A stretch of 64,000 nt of DNA from Budorcas taxicolor (lineage: Eukaryota; Chordata; Mammalia; Artiodactyla; Bovidae): NCBI RefSeq assembly GCF_023091745.1, contig NC_068926.1:66214001-66278000 (forward strand). Reading direction: 5' to 3'. A model generated the notes under the pieces. That model saw only the letters and a program-made list of their open reading frames with translations, was not told the DNA's origin and did no database searches. The position numbers and the translations under genes were made by a program. The number at the start of each line of letters is the position of its first letter. Positions within the stretch are counted from its first letter, which is position 1. Below are positions 48,417 through 58,153 of the stretch, in pieces.

Positions 48417-48656
48417 GTTAAAAGAATGTAATTCTCGGTGGTGTCTATGACCACCCCATCCAGGGTTGAGTCTGGGCTCTGTTGCAAAGGACCAGCCCCG
48501 TTTCCTCCGGTCTCCGCCTCTTTTCCCTTCTGGAGACAGCTGTCCAGGGAGGAAGTCTTTCACCCACTCTGGCATTAGCTCCTGGAGTGGGTGTAGGGCT
48601 GGGAGGGTGGGGCCCCCATGCTGGGCGCCGGGTACCCTTACCAGTTGTGTGTTTAG

Positions 48657-48771
48657 TAGCAGAAGCGGCAGCAGAGACATCTCTGGAAGGAGGAAACATG
48701 GCTCTGGCTATCTTCATCCCCGTCCTCATCATCTCCTTACTGCTGGGAGGAGCCTACATTTACATCACCAG
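48657..48771 (+). CDS. SEZ6L: SEZ6L exon, stalk and transmembrane helix
   Basis: The exon encodes VAEAAAETSLEGGN followed by the hydrophobic helix MALAIFIPVLIISLLLGGAY and the stop-transfer end IYITR. The helix of about 24 residues fits a type I single-pass anchor. The acceptor TTTAG at 48656 is followed by TAG and CAG at 3-base steps, so in-frame alternative acceptors are possible. The donor at 48772 is GTTCGG, which departs from consensus at +3, +4 and +6. The end was chosen because only this site keeps the frame into the tail exon. Confidence 0.92.
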
Positions 48772-48884
48772 GTTCGGCGGGGCTCCGGGTGGGGATGGGG
48801 GCTCTCAACCCCCCAACAACCAGCAAGCTGAGGTCTCCTTGTCCAGGAAAAGTCACTTCTCTCCCCTTGACGGCCTCTCTCCAG
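48772..48884 (+). other. SEZ6L: SEZ6L mini-intron (113 bp), GC-rich
   Basis: The intron runs from GTTCGG to CTCTCTCCAG. It has no in-frame stop when read on from the transmembrane exon. The reading shifts in the next exon and stops at 48917-48919. Confidence 0.85.
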
Positions 48885-48987
48885 GTGCCGCTCCTACTCC
48901 AACCTCCGCCTGCCTCTGATGTATTCCCACCCCTACAGCCAGATCACCGTGGAGACCGAGTTCGACAACCCCATCTACGAGACGGGG
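48885..48987 (+). CDS. SEZ6L: SEZ6L exon, cytoplasmic tail
   Basis: The exon of 103 bases starts with G, which completes Arg, and encodes CRSYSNLRLPLMYSHPYSQI followed by TVETEFDNPIYETG. NPIY is an NPxY-type motif, which in other receptors binds PTB-domain adaptors and supports endocytosis. The donor GTGAGT at 48988 is in phase 0. Confidence 0.95.
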
Positions 48988-49269
48988 GTGAGTCGGTCTC
49001 CCTTCTCTCCCCGGGATCTCCCTCTTTGCTCTGAACTCATGGACATCAAAACAAGAGGCTTCATTTCCTCTTGCTCACGATGCCACTGACAGAAAGGCAT
49101 GGCCAGTGGCTGACCCCCACCAAGACCCCAGAAGATTACTCGGGATTTGCAGCATCAGAGCCCTTCAGATTCACTGTGTGATGGCGTACAACTGTCTCCC
49201 AATATTTGGGGGGCATAAACTTGACTTGTTCCTTGTCCCTGCTGACCTTCTTGCACTCCCACTTACTCT

Positions 49270-49870
49270 GAGCTCCTGCGCTGGTTATTGATTGATGTGT
49301 GACAGTATTATTGCAAATTTAGGAACCTGAAAAGGCACCCATTTATTACTCCGTAGATTGTGTAGGTAAGGAGTCCAGGAACAGCTTATGCAGGTCCTCT
49401 CCTCCAGGACTCACAGGCTGCAGTTAAGGTGTCAGTCGAGGCTACATTCTCATCTGAGGCTTGACTGTGGAAGGACCACATCCAAGTTCACGTGGATGCT
49501 GATGGCATCCAGTTCCTTGCAGGTTGTTGGACCGAGGGGCTCAGTTTCTTGTAGGCTGTCAACCTCAGTTCTTTTCCATGTGTCCCTCTCGTAGAACGAC
49601 TCACAACATAGCAGCTTGGTTTTTCAAAATCAGAGAGAGAGAGGGTCCCCTTGTAAGAGGAAGCCACAGTCCTATATAATATAAAATATGGGCGTGACAT
49701 CCTGACACCTTTGTGTATTCTGTTGCTTAGAAGCAAATCATAGGTTCTGTCCACAGTTAAGGGGAAGGGATCATACAAGAATGTGAAAACCAGGAGGGTG
49801 GGGATCATGAGGACCACCTTGGAGCCTTCCCACCACAGTCTCATCTACCATGAAACAGACAGAATTGCTT
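49270..49870 (+). repeat. Old interspersed repeat, longest copy of an unassigned family
   Basis: Motifs in order are 'gcagttaaggtgtcagtcga', 'catctgaggcttgactgtgg', 'cagttccttgcaggttgttg' and 'cgactcacaacatagcagct'. The same order is partly seen at 12.4, 29.0 and 50.2 kb. It may be an LTR- or DNA-element remnant. Confidence 0.5.
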
Positions 49871-50189
49871 ATCTGTGTTGACCCAGTGGGAAATACAGAC
49901 TTCTATTAAAGCATATGACAGCAACCCCTTCCAGGTCCAAGTCTCTAACTTCCTGTATCTCCCTTCTCTGCCCTGGGAGCCTGGAGTGTATCACACACAC
50001 TCAATGAATATTGGAGAAATGGAACTGATTGCTGCCTACATGTTGTGGTCATTTTAGATTTGCCACTGGTAAGACAAAGTCATATGTCTTATGTCATATG
50101 TAGCTTATTTCTGAATCCTCAAAGAAGGTCAAGTGGGCGAAAAATAGTACTTTAGAAAGTAGACCCTATTAAGGCTTATGTGTATCATT

Positions 50190-50460
50190 GTGTATATTAG
50201 ACTTTTGTGTATCAGTCACCTAGAACTATGATAATTCTGAGTAACAAACAGCCCCTAAAGTCAGTTGGTCAGACCAAAAAGCGTTAATTTGTTCATCGAT
50301 CCGTGGGACAGTGTTTTTGGCTAGTTTCAGCTGGGCAGTAGTCCTGGCTCAGCAGCCCTTACGTACACATCTGGGACTGGCTTGTTGGCCGATGACCCAA
50401 CTCTGCTGTCCAGAACTCTCATCTTCTCCTCAACATCTCGATGGTGCTAGAGGCCATCAA
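50190..50460 (+). repeat. Old interspersed repeat, related to the 12.4-kb copy
   Basis: Begins 'atcagtcacctagaactatg' and includes 'gagtaacaaacagcccctaa' and 'ggctagtttcagctgggcag'. Strongly diverged. Confidence 0.42.
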
Positions 50461-50695
50461 GGCATGCTCTGCTCCTGTTGATGGCAGAAGGGCAGACACA
50501 GGCAGAAACACACACGCACTCTTCAAGCCCCACCTTACCATAACCCACCGGCAAAAGCAGGTCAAGGCCAGAGCCCAGAGCTCTGCAAAGTCCTCTGTCC
50601 AGTGTCGGGTACAGGGAGGAGTGGAGATCCAGAACCACGCCAGGACCTCTCTGCCACACGAGAGGTCACCAGATCTGTGCTTCTCTGTCTCGCAG

Positions 50696-50725
50696 GAAAC
50701 CAGAGAGTATGAAGTTTCCATCTAG
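50696..50725 (+). CDS. SEZ6L: SEZ6L terminal coding segment
   Basis: The last exon begins after CTGTCTCGCAG and encodes ETREYEVSI, then TAG at 50723-50725. The EVSI terminus has a hydrophobic last residue and Ser at position -1 rather than the -2 Ser/Thr of a class I PDZ ligand; E-V-S-I could still be a non-classical PDZ-binding end. The rest of the exon is 3' UTR. Confidence 0.96.
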   Translation, partial: ETREYEVSI

Positions 50726-50882
50726 AGGGAGCTCCATGTGAGACGGGAACTGAAAAATACGAACTCAACTACAACCTCCTCGAGAGACTCATCCAGAGAC
50801 CATGTGGCATTTGATGGAAACCCCGGAGTGTTGGCTGGCTTTCTTTAGACTCTTTACTGGAGACTTACTGTTTTCTTCGCTG

Positions 50883-50897
50883 TATTTATTATATTTA
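50883..50897 (+). promoter_or_regulatory. AU-rich element-like motif in the 3' UTR
   Basis: TATTTATTATATTTA contains the UAUUUAU heptamer found in AU-rich stability elements. A single site is weak evidence. Confidence 0.35.
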
Positions 50898-51021
50898 AAA
50901 TCGAGTTTAGGTGTGTGGTCGGATGTATTGCAGCTGCAGCCAAATTCGTGGCACGGCCTCAGTCATGAAGGCGGGTGGAGGACCTGTAAAATGGCAAACG
51001 CAGCAGCTGAGGGAAGAGGGG

Positions 51022-51027
51022 AATAAA
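51022..51027 (+). terminator. Possible proximal polyadenylation signal
   Basis: AATAAA lies about 300 bases after the stop. Use of it would give a short 3' UTR isoform. There is no strong GU-rich element just downstream. Confidence 0.35.
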
Positions 51028-52838
51028 TAGAACACAGCAGGCTGTCTCTCCCATAAGCAACTATGGCTGCATCAAATTGCATGCATCTTCAGGATCCATG
51101 CCCATGGTGTTTTCGTACAAATCTAAGTCCCAAGGTTAGGTTGGAAAGGGGTATTTCTTGTTGGATTAACTGGGGTTGGAATTTGGCATGGAGACTTAAA
51201 CTGCTCTGCTCCAAAATCAGTCTGCGTCCTTCCTTCCAATTTCCTGGGCTTCTCAAAGGACTTGCCCCAACCTCTTCCCCCCTGGCCCCTCTGAGGGCAG
51301 CAAAGTTGTTACATGAACATTCTCTTTCACCACCCCAGCCTCCCTGGCTGCTGGCAAACTAAGAAAATGTTTTCTTTCTATAAAGGTGACAGGTGACAAA
51401 GCAAAGTTTTCAGAGAAGATGAGCGATTTGAGTGAGTTCCAGTGAGGAACTGGATGAGGGGGATCGCTGGGTAAGGGAATGGAGTGGATAAAAATTTCTT
51501 TTCCATGACACTCTTCCAATGATGAAAGAGCAGGTAATTTATGCCCCCAGGGCCAGAATCGATCACTGTGTTCAGCAAGGCCACCCTCAAGCTGTGATGA
51601 TTGATCCGTGTGCTTTGGAGGCATGAGGAATGTTGCCTGCATAGCTAAAAGGGTGTGGAGTTGCATGGGAGGAATCCAGGGATGAGCTCTGATTCCCTCC
51701 CGGGATGCTAGAATGCCAGAGCCCTTAAAATAGTGGAGATTCAAGCAAGGTAGCACCTTCAGAAGACCCTTACATTTAAGTATTTTCGAGGGAGGGTCCC
51801 ATAGGAAGAAACTCCTTTTCTGTTCTCTGAAGCTCTGCCCAGATGTTGAATGGTGGTGTGAATGCTTGACCATGAAGGTGCTTAGGAACAGGAACGGGGA
51901 TTTAAAGCCCCCATGGCATCCCATCATACGATTTGCAATCCAGGGAGGAGGGAAGGAGAAATTGCAGGCCAGAAAGGGATTCTCAGCAGCTCATTAATCC
52001 TGTGAGCATCCTGGTATTTTATCGGGGTCCTTTGCCCCACCCCAGTAGGACTGGGGAGCGTGTGATTATCTGGAAGATTTTTTTTTCCTAAATATAGGTG
52101 TAAAGAGAAGGCAAGGGGTAAGGGTGCTTGGAAGTAATAGTCCACGTGAGGCTAGTTCATCTCCCAAGTGATGGCCGATGGCTCAGAGAGGTGTACCAGC
52201 CTGGTGGCTTTGGGGGTCCTCTTTGGCACCTTCTCATGCTCTCTAGAATTGTTTTAAATCAGCCAGTTTTCAAACATAAAAAGGCTTTTTGGGCTGCCCT
52301 GCCTTTGGGGCAATGGCCTGGAGTCCATGTCTTGGACGCTTGCTTAGAAAGCCTCTGAAACAGAACAGAGCAGTTGGCTTTGCAGACACAGACACACACA
52401 CCCTCCTCCCAGCAGGACCGTGGGCCTCAGTCTCGGGGGGTCTGAGGCCCACTATATTTTCCTTCTGCCAGAAAAGGATCCTGCACACTTGCTCCTTCCA
52501 GCGTGCACTTGTGATGCACAGCAAGAGGCCATAAAGCGCTGCCTTCCAGCCACCCAGAGTCCACCCCATTTGATGAAAGAGCCAGAGGAGAGATGTTCCA
52601 GACCGTTAGTGAGCAACGTCATGTCTGGAGAAACAGCAGCAACGTAAATAATGCAAACCCTGTAAAAAAAAGAAGGGGGGGGGCAGAATCCAGTAGTTGC
52701 TTTGATATCTATTTGTGGCTGATTTAGCCCTAACCCTGGGTCATCCAGAATGAAGAAGTCTATTAATGACATTTAATATTAGAACAGACTGTGGTTATGT
52801 GAACACTAAATGTTTGCCTTTCATACAGACTGACAAAA

Positions 52839-52844
52839 AATAAA
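52839..52844 (+). terminator. Possible intermediate polyadenylation signal
   Basis: AATAAA is followed by 'tctttattctaac'. It lies about 2.1 kb into the UTR. Confidence 0.4.
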
Positions 52845-53880
52845 ATCTTTATTCTAACCCCGTTCCCTAAAACTGGCCAAGCCATGGCCTAGGCGTTCTT
52901 ATTGGCTGTTGGAAGGAGTAGAGAGGTGGAGTTTTGTTTTCTTTTTTTTTTTCAGGATTCCAATGTATCAGTTCTGTCTTAGTAGTACAGCCCCTGTAAC
53001 CATGTTTTCAAAGTTTGTTTAAGCTGAAAGTTGGATCGTGCAAGCTTGACAAGGTACAGTGTGATTGAAGGACAGGTTGGTGTCTATTTTTCTTTTTCAA
53101 ATATCTGAATGTGTCTTTGTAATATGTAAAGGTGAAACAAATCATGATAATCATGCCAAAAATTTACCAGGCATATCACCTCAGTTCCTGTCCTGTCTGT
53201 TTTTCTAAGATCAATGTTAAAATCTGCTGGGATTAAATGTTTTTGAATAGGCTACAATCCTGAGAAACTCGAGAACAGACTGAACCTTCCTACTAGCTAC
53301 CCTTTGTAAAACATCGGGGAAATACGTTTACAGAGATTTCGAGCTTTGAAGAATGCATGTGATGGTGTGTATTACATGCTAATTCGTATAAGCTGTATCT
53401 GCCAGCTACCACCTTGTGCTTTAAAAGGCACACACTCAATCCTCTTCAGCTTGGAACTCATCCTTCTGCTTTTTTCAGGGGTAGAGTGTAGAATTATTTA
53501 GTCAAGATAAGTATTCCGGTTGCTACTTGATGGCCATCCTTACTTAGTTCCACAGACATGCTTTAAAAAATTATCTTTTGAAGCCAGCTCCTTGGAGAGC
53601 CTCAGGCTGATAGCTTTGGAAACTGCCAAACAGCCTAGCAGGATACGAAGTGGCCCTGTGACCCAAATGGTTGTTTAAGCAGATGGGACTTGGCAAACAC
53701 ATGGGTAGATTGAGGCTGAGGGTGAGCCTTAGGTAAAAATGACCTTTTCTTTGGGGTCGACCCAAAGGGTCTGACTTTCCTATGCTTTTTGAGGTCACTG
53801 GGTCATTTGAGGTCAGGTTTTATTGAGTTGTTTAGAGGCCCCAAAGGTAGGTAGGCTTTCTCCTGGGGAGTTTTCATTTC

Positions 53881-53902
53881 CTTTTTTTTTTTTTTTTTTT
53901 TT
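53881..53902. repeat. Poly-T tract in the distal 3' UTR
   Basis: About 21 consecutive T precede the distal polyadenylation signals by 40 bases. Confidence 0.9.
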
Positions 53903-53941
53903 GCCCAAATTAAACGCAAAACAAACTTTCTAAGCTAAAAT

Positions 53942-53983
53942 AATAAAGTCATTTTCCACTTTGTATATATTGATGCTAATAAA
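53942..53983 (+). terminator. SEZ6L: Distal polyadenylation signals of SEZ6L (AATAAA x2)
   Basis: AATAAA occurs at 53942-53947 and 53978-53983. The T/G-rich 'ttttccactttgtatatatt' between them could act as the downstream element of the first. The region also contains TGTATATA (53962-53969), which fits the Pumilio consensus UGUANAUA if it is retained in the mRNA. Confidence 0.65.
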
Positions 53984-53985
53984 AC

Positions 53986-55435
53986 AAATGAAAAAGAGTC
54001 AAAGCTACGGGGGTTTTGTTATAAACACTCCAGGATGGCACCGAGGGAACTGTTTCCTGCTTCTGGGGATTTGATTGGGGTGACACATATTGACACTTTG
54101 ATGCCAAGGCAGGACTGCCAACTCGGGAATGGTTCTGGGAAGGTGCAGAACTGTGCCCACTGCCATCATCAGACACACCACCATCCAGGACACATCAACA
54201 GCATCCATGTCCAAGAGCAGCAGAACAGAGACGATCCACCTCAAGCCCAGCAAATTCTCCCATCCTCCGCCTTTTGTTCTCTGTGGATTGGAAGATGCCC
54301 ACCTGACTAGGTGGGGGTGATATTCTAACTCAGTTTCCCAATTCAAATGCTAATCTCTAGGGGGGACACCCTTACAGACTCACCTAAAAATGAAGTCTGG
54401 CCAGCTAGCTGAGCATCCCTTAGCCCAGACAAGTTGACACAAACAGTTAACCATCACTAGCCTGTCTCCATTTGACAAAGCGATGCTCCAGGTGGTACCC
54501 AGAAGAAGGTAGAGAAATCCTGATAGATGACCGCAAGCCACGATTTGTGCCAAGAATGACAAGTGCCGGCAGGAGCCAGGTGTGGAGGGGGTTGGGGGTG
54601 ACCGATCAAGGAGGTGATTTTAGAGGAATAGAGGCACACCGGGCTGTTGGGGAATCCTCGGGGCAGAGGGAGGTCGACGGGAGTTTGTCCTCTTTGAAGG
54701 ACAAAGCAAGTGTGGCTGGAAAGTGGAGCGAGGGGGCTGCTTGGCGGGAGAGGGGCAGAGAGGGTGGGAGGGGGCAGACGCCAAGCAGGGAGACCGGAGT
54801 GGACTCTATGTTTAACGTTCACTCTGGCGGCCACGTGGGGAATCGAATCCAAAGCTTAAGCAATTCTCAAGGATTAGGGGAACAGGGTCTCCAAGGTCGC
54901 TCTAGGGCTGGGGAGGCACGCGTGGCAGCATCCCTGTGGTGGTGGGGGCGTGCTCCTTCCTCGCAGCTGTCCAATCATCTTCCGCGATGAAACGAAGGGG
55001 CGGGGCTTCTGATAGGTCCTCTGGGGAGAAGCTTCCTAGGGGGCGGGGCCGCTGGCCGGACCAGGGTGGGGCTGACTCACCCATAGGCCTGTCGCTATCA
55101 GTCCTGGAACAGAGGCGCGGAAGGACAGACAAGATAAAGAAGACAAGGTGGTGTGCCTAGGATACTTTCGGAAGCCGAGAGTGTTTCCCAGGCCCGACTG
55201 CCTGCAGGTTTAGAACAACAGTGGAGAGACAAGAACTCTCCTGAAACTGGAACCCACCCGCACCAGTAAATGTGCTTCAGACAAACAGCAGCATGGGCTA
55301 CCTTGGGCCAGGAGCAAGACAACCCTAAGGCAGTGACCAATGAGACCCCTACCAGGATAGTATAGCAACAATAACCATTATAGTAATAGCCACTAGCATT
55401 TGTTGACTGCGTGCCATTTCCCTTTTTTCTACATT
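53986..55435. other. Downstream intergenic stretch with a GC-box cluster
   Basis: No repeat or exon is recognisable in most of this stretch. Open frames such as 54472-54990 lack splice or homology support. It includes the GC-box cluster at 54930-55105. Confidence 0.6.
54930..55105. promoter_or_regulatory. Candidate promoter or enhancer (GC boxes, CCAAT, AP-1-like)
   Basis: Two GC boxes (GGGGCGGGGC at 54997-55006 and GGGGGCGGGGCC at 55039-55050), a CCAATCA at 54971-54977, and TGACTCA at 55073-55079 are clustered within about 110 bp of relatively CpG-rich sequence. No TATA box or associated exon is evident. This is a motif-based guess. Confidence 0.35.
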
Positions 55436-55439
55436 TTAA

Positions 55440-56350
55440 ATTTGTTGTTGTTTAGTCGCTGGGCTGGAAGAAACACAAGCTGGAATCAAGATTGCCAGGA
55501 GAAATATCAATAACCTCAGATATGCAGATGACACCACCCTTATGGCAGAAAGTGAAGAGGAACTAAAATGCCTCTTGATGAAAGTGAAAGAGGAGAGTGA
55601 AAAAGTTGGCTTAAAGCTCAACATTCAGAAAACGAAGATCATGGCATCCAGTCCCATCACTTCATGGCAAATAGATGGGGAAACAGTGGAAACAGTGTCA
55701 GACTTTACTTTGGGGGGCTCCAAAATCACAGCAGATGGTGACTGCAGCCAGGAAATTAAAAGACACTTACTCCTTGGAAGAAGAGCTATGACCAACCTAG
55801 ATAGCATATTCAAAAGCAGAGACATTACTTTGCCGACTAAGATCCATCTATTCAAGGCTATGGTTTTTCCAGTAGTCATGTATAGATGTGAGAGTTGGAC
55901 TGTGAAGAAGGCTGAGCGCCGAAGAACTGATACTTTTGAACTGTGGTGTTGGAGAAGACTCTTGAGAGTCCCTTGAGAGTCCCTTGAGACTCTTGAGAGA
56001 CTCTTGAGACTCTTGAGAGTCCCTTGGACTACAAGAAGATCCAACCAGTCCATTCTGAAGGAGATCAGCCCTGGGATTTCATTGGAAGGCATGATGCTAA
56101 AGCTGAAACTCCAGTACTTTGGCCACCTCATGCGAAGGGTTGACTCATTGGAAAAGACTTTGATGCTGGGAGGGATTGAGGGCAAGAGGAGAAGGGGACG
56201 ACAGAGGATGAGATGGCTGGATGGCATCACTGACTCAATGGACGTGAATCTGAGTGAACTCCGGGAGTTGGTGGTGGACAGGGAGGCCTGGTGTGCTGTG
56301 ATTCATGGGGTCGCAAAGAGTCGGTTACGACTGAGCGACTGAACTGAACT
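55440..56350 (+). mobile_element. BovB LINE fragment with RT YADD motif, sense
   Basis: This is the longest BovB copy in the window (about 910 bp). It encodes the end of the reverse-transcriptase domain, including NLRYADDTTLMAESEEEL with the catalytic YADD, then the thumb and C-terminal region. A local expansion of CTTGAGA-type units at 55955-56025 breaks the reading frame. It ends in two GAACT tail units. It is 5'-truncated and not active. Confidence 0.93.
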
Positions 56351-56552
56351 GAGTCGCTCAGTACTGTCCAACTCTTTTGTGATCCCATGGGCCGTAGCCC
56401 GACAGATTCCTCTGTCCATGGGATTTCCCAGGCAAGAATACTGGAGTGGGGTGCCACTTCCTTCTGCAGGGGATCTTCCCCACCCAGGAATCGAACCTGC
56501 GTCTCCTGCATTGACAGGCAGATTCTTTACCACTGAATCACCAGGGAAGCCC
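56351..56552 (-). mobile_element. Bov-tA SINE, antisense, abutting the BovB tail
   Basis: The plus strand runs from 'gtcgctcagtactgtccaac' to 'atcaccagggaagccc'. Its tail lies next to the BovB tail, so the two elements meet 3' end to 3' end. Confidence 0.92.
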
Positions 56553-56614
56553 TCTCTCTTTGGGGTTTCCTAGGTATTTGACGCCCTTTAATCTCTCATT
56601 TGAGCTCTACTCTT

Positions 56615-56715
56615 AGTAAAATTATTGTCATTCTCCTCCTACAGATGTGGCATCTGAGGCTCAGAGAGGCCAAGTCACCCGCCCAAGTCCACACAGCTCG
56701 TCCATGAGGGAAGGG
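56615..56715 (-). repeat. MIR SINE core, antisense
   Basis: Shows 'tacagatgtggcatctgagg' and 'ctcagagaggccaagtcacc', then 'cacacagct'. Confidence 0.7.
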
Positions 56716-56719
56716 ATGC

Positions 56720-57960
56720 AGGAGGTCCGGCTCCTGGTCCATGTCCAGGGTAGGAATGCCTGCAGGCCAGCCTGAGCAGTGCCGCTCCGTCCTGGAGCAC
56801 CAAGAACCCAAGCAGGCTTTTATCCCGTGGACGCCCTGAACGCAGCGTCAGCCTCACTTGGCTTTGTCCCAGTGGGTGTTTGGCTGGACTCAGCAGTGGT
56901 TAGGAGCTAGAGCTCCGAGTCTGAATCTTGACTCAATCAATGATAAGCAGTGTATTGGGGTGAGGGACCCCAATAGGGAGGAGATATCTTCCTACGTCAT
57001 TATGAAGCGCCCTGGTATGGGGCTTCTATATCCCTGTGTGTGGGAGGAAACGTTACTGTCTTAAAAGTGATAGAATGTTGGGGCAGATACTGAAAGTCAC
57101 CCTATCCAATGTCTGTTTCTCTGCTCTCTGCTAACAGAACCTCAGTTTTGCTCAGCAACAACAGCAGCCATGAGCCCATCTTCCAACAACAGGTCACGGT
57201 TGGCTTCAATTATGACAGTCCTGTTACCCATTTCCCCAGCCTCCTTTGGCGTTAGGGTTGATCCTCTAACTCCTGGTTAATGAGCATTAGCTGAAGTTGG
57301 CTCTGTGTGTGTGTGTTTCTGGGGAGGGAGGGTTGTCTACGAAAGTCTTTGCCTTCCTGGGAAGAGGGGACAGACTCGGCTGATAGAGCACCAACAGCCC
57401 TGCTGCCTGTTTCCTCCTCTCTGAGCCCAGTCATGATGCTTCAGGACTTGAGTGTCCATCGTGCAATGAAAGACTCCAGCATGAGGACAAAGGCAAGACG
57501 CTAAGAATGGACAGACACTACGTGGATAGAAAACTCTGGGCCTCTGATGGCGCCAACATCCACCTACCTGTCCCAAGAATAATAATACAGGAAACCAGCT
57601 CCATGAACACAGGTGATGGTTCTGTATGTTCAGAAACTGTATAAACAGAGAAAATATTTCACCCAAGCAGAACCTAAAAGCGAAGATAAGGTATACATGC
57701 CACTTTCTGGAAGTTCTATCAACGTTTCAGCTCCTGTGCCCCCACCAACCTTCCATTCCAAGTCTCTCACCTCCTTCCCTTGTTTTCCCTCTTCTCCCCA
57801 TCTTTCTGGCTCCTTGTTATGAGCCTGTCCAAGATTTACTAACCTTCTGACCTAAAAGATGGCACAGGACAGAAAAAGTAGTTTTAATATGAATTTCATG
57901 GCTTACAAGTTTTAAAGACCTATTTTTTATTTCCTCACATTTCTAAGTTTTTATTTACAT
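56720..57960. other. Intergenic stretch without recognised features
   Basis: No gene, SINE or LINE is identifiable. A short TG tract lies near 57305-57316. The open frames are short and without splice context. Confidence 0.55.
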
Positions 57961-57984
57961 TCAACTAAGAAATACCCATTTTAA

Positions 57985-58153
57985 TTATTTTTTAATGCAC
58001 AACTTAAAAAAAAACAATAAAAATTTATCTATTTTTTTTTTTTGGCCACACCCTATGGCAGACAGGGTGTTAGTTCCCCAACCAGGGATGGAACCTGTGG
58101 CCCCCTGCATTGGGAGGGCAGAGTCTTAACCACTGGACCACCAGAAAGTCTCA
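57985..58153 (-). mobile_element. CHR-type tRNA SINE, antisense, with target-site duplication
   Basis: The head complement 'ccactggaccaccagaaagt' is on the right and poly-T on the left. The direct repeat gaaatacccattttaa (57969-57984) recurs with one mismatch as gaaattcccattttaa (58154-58169). Confidence 0.9.

Larger units (their letters stand above)
45748..48656 (+). other. SEZ6L: SEZ6L intron of 2.9 kb before the transmembrane exon
   Basis: It contains a (GT)n tract, two CHR-type SINEs, a truncated BovB and a compound antisense Bov-tA, listed separately. The rest shows no gene-like feature. Confidence 0.85.
48988..50695 (+). other. SEZ6L: SEZ6L last intron (1.7 kb)
   Basis: The acceptor is CTGTCTCGCAG. 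Two stretches (about 49270-49870 and 50190-50460) belong to an unassigned old repeat family. The rest shows no recognised feature. Confidence 0.85.
50726..53965 (+). other. SEZ6L: SEZ6L 3' UTR
   Basis: About 3.2 kb of sequence without clear SINEs or LINEs follows the stop. This absence contrasts with the repeat-dense introns and is expected for a long mRNA 3' UTR. It holds internal AATAAA hexamers at 51022-51027 and 52839-52844, an AU-rich TATTTAT at 50883-50889, a (T)22 tract at about 53881-53902, and the distal signals at 53942 and 53978. The cleavage site is inferred. Confidence 0.8.
1..53985 (+). other. SEZ6L: SEZ6L gene, 3' half (exons, introns, 3' UTR)
   Basis: This span is the transcribed 3' part of SEZ6L, a neuronal type I membrane protein with CUB and Sushi domains. 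Nine exon pieces can be spliced at GT/AG sites into a continuous frame of 376 codons and a stop at 50723-50725. The order is CUB, Sushi, Sushi, Sushi, linker, transmembrane helix and short tail, which matches the C-terminal architecture of the SEZ6 family. SEZ6L was chosen over SEZ6 and SEZ6L2 because the residues match my memory of mammalian SEZ6L almost exactly; no alignment was run. From family knowledge, SEZ6 proteins act at neuronal surfaces in synapse and dendrite development and are shed by BACE1. The 5' exons and promoter lie upstream of the window. The 3' boundary is approximate. Confidence 0.93.

Noticed and set aside
54472..54990. A 172-codon open frame downstream of SEZ6L
   Set aside because: The product is low-complexity Gly/Arg/Ser-rich, without a recognised domain, splice context or conserved motif.
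55542..56342. A reverse-transcriptase gene
   Set aside because: The RT-like protein is a truncated, frameshifted BovB LINE copy rather than a host gene.
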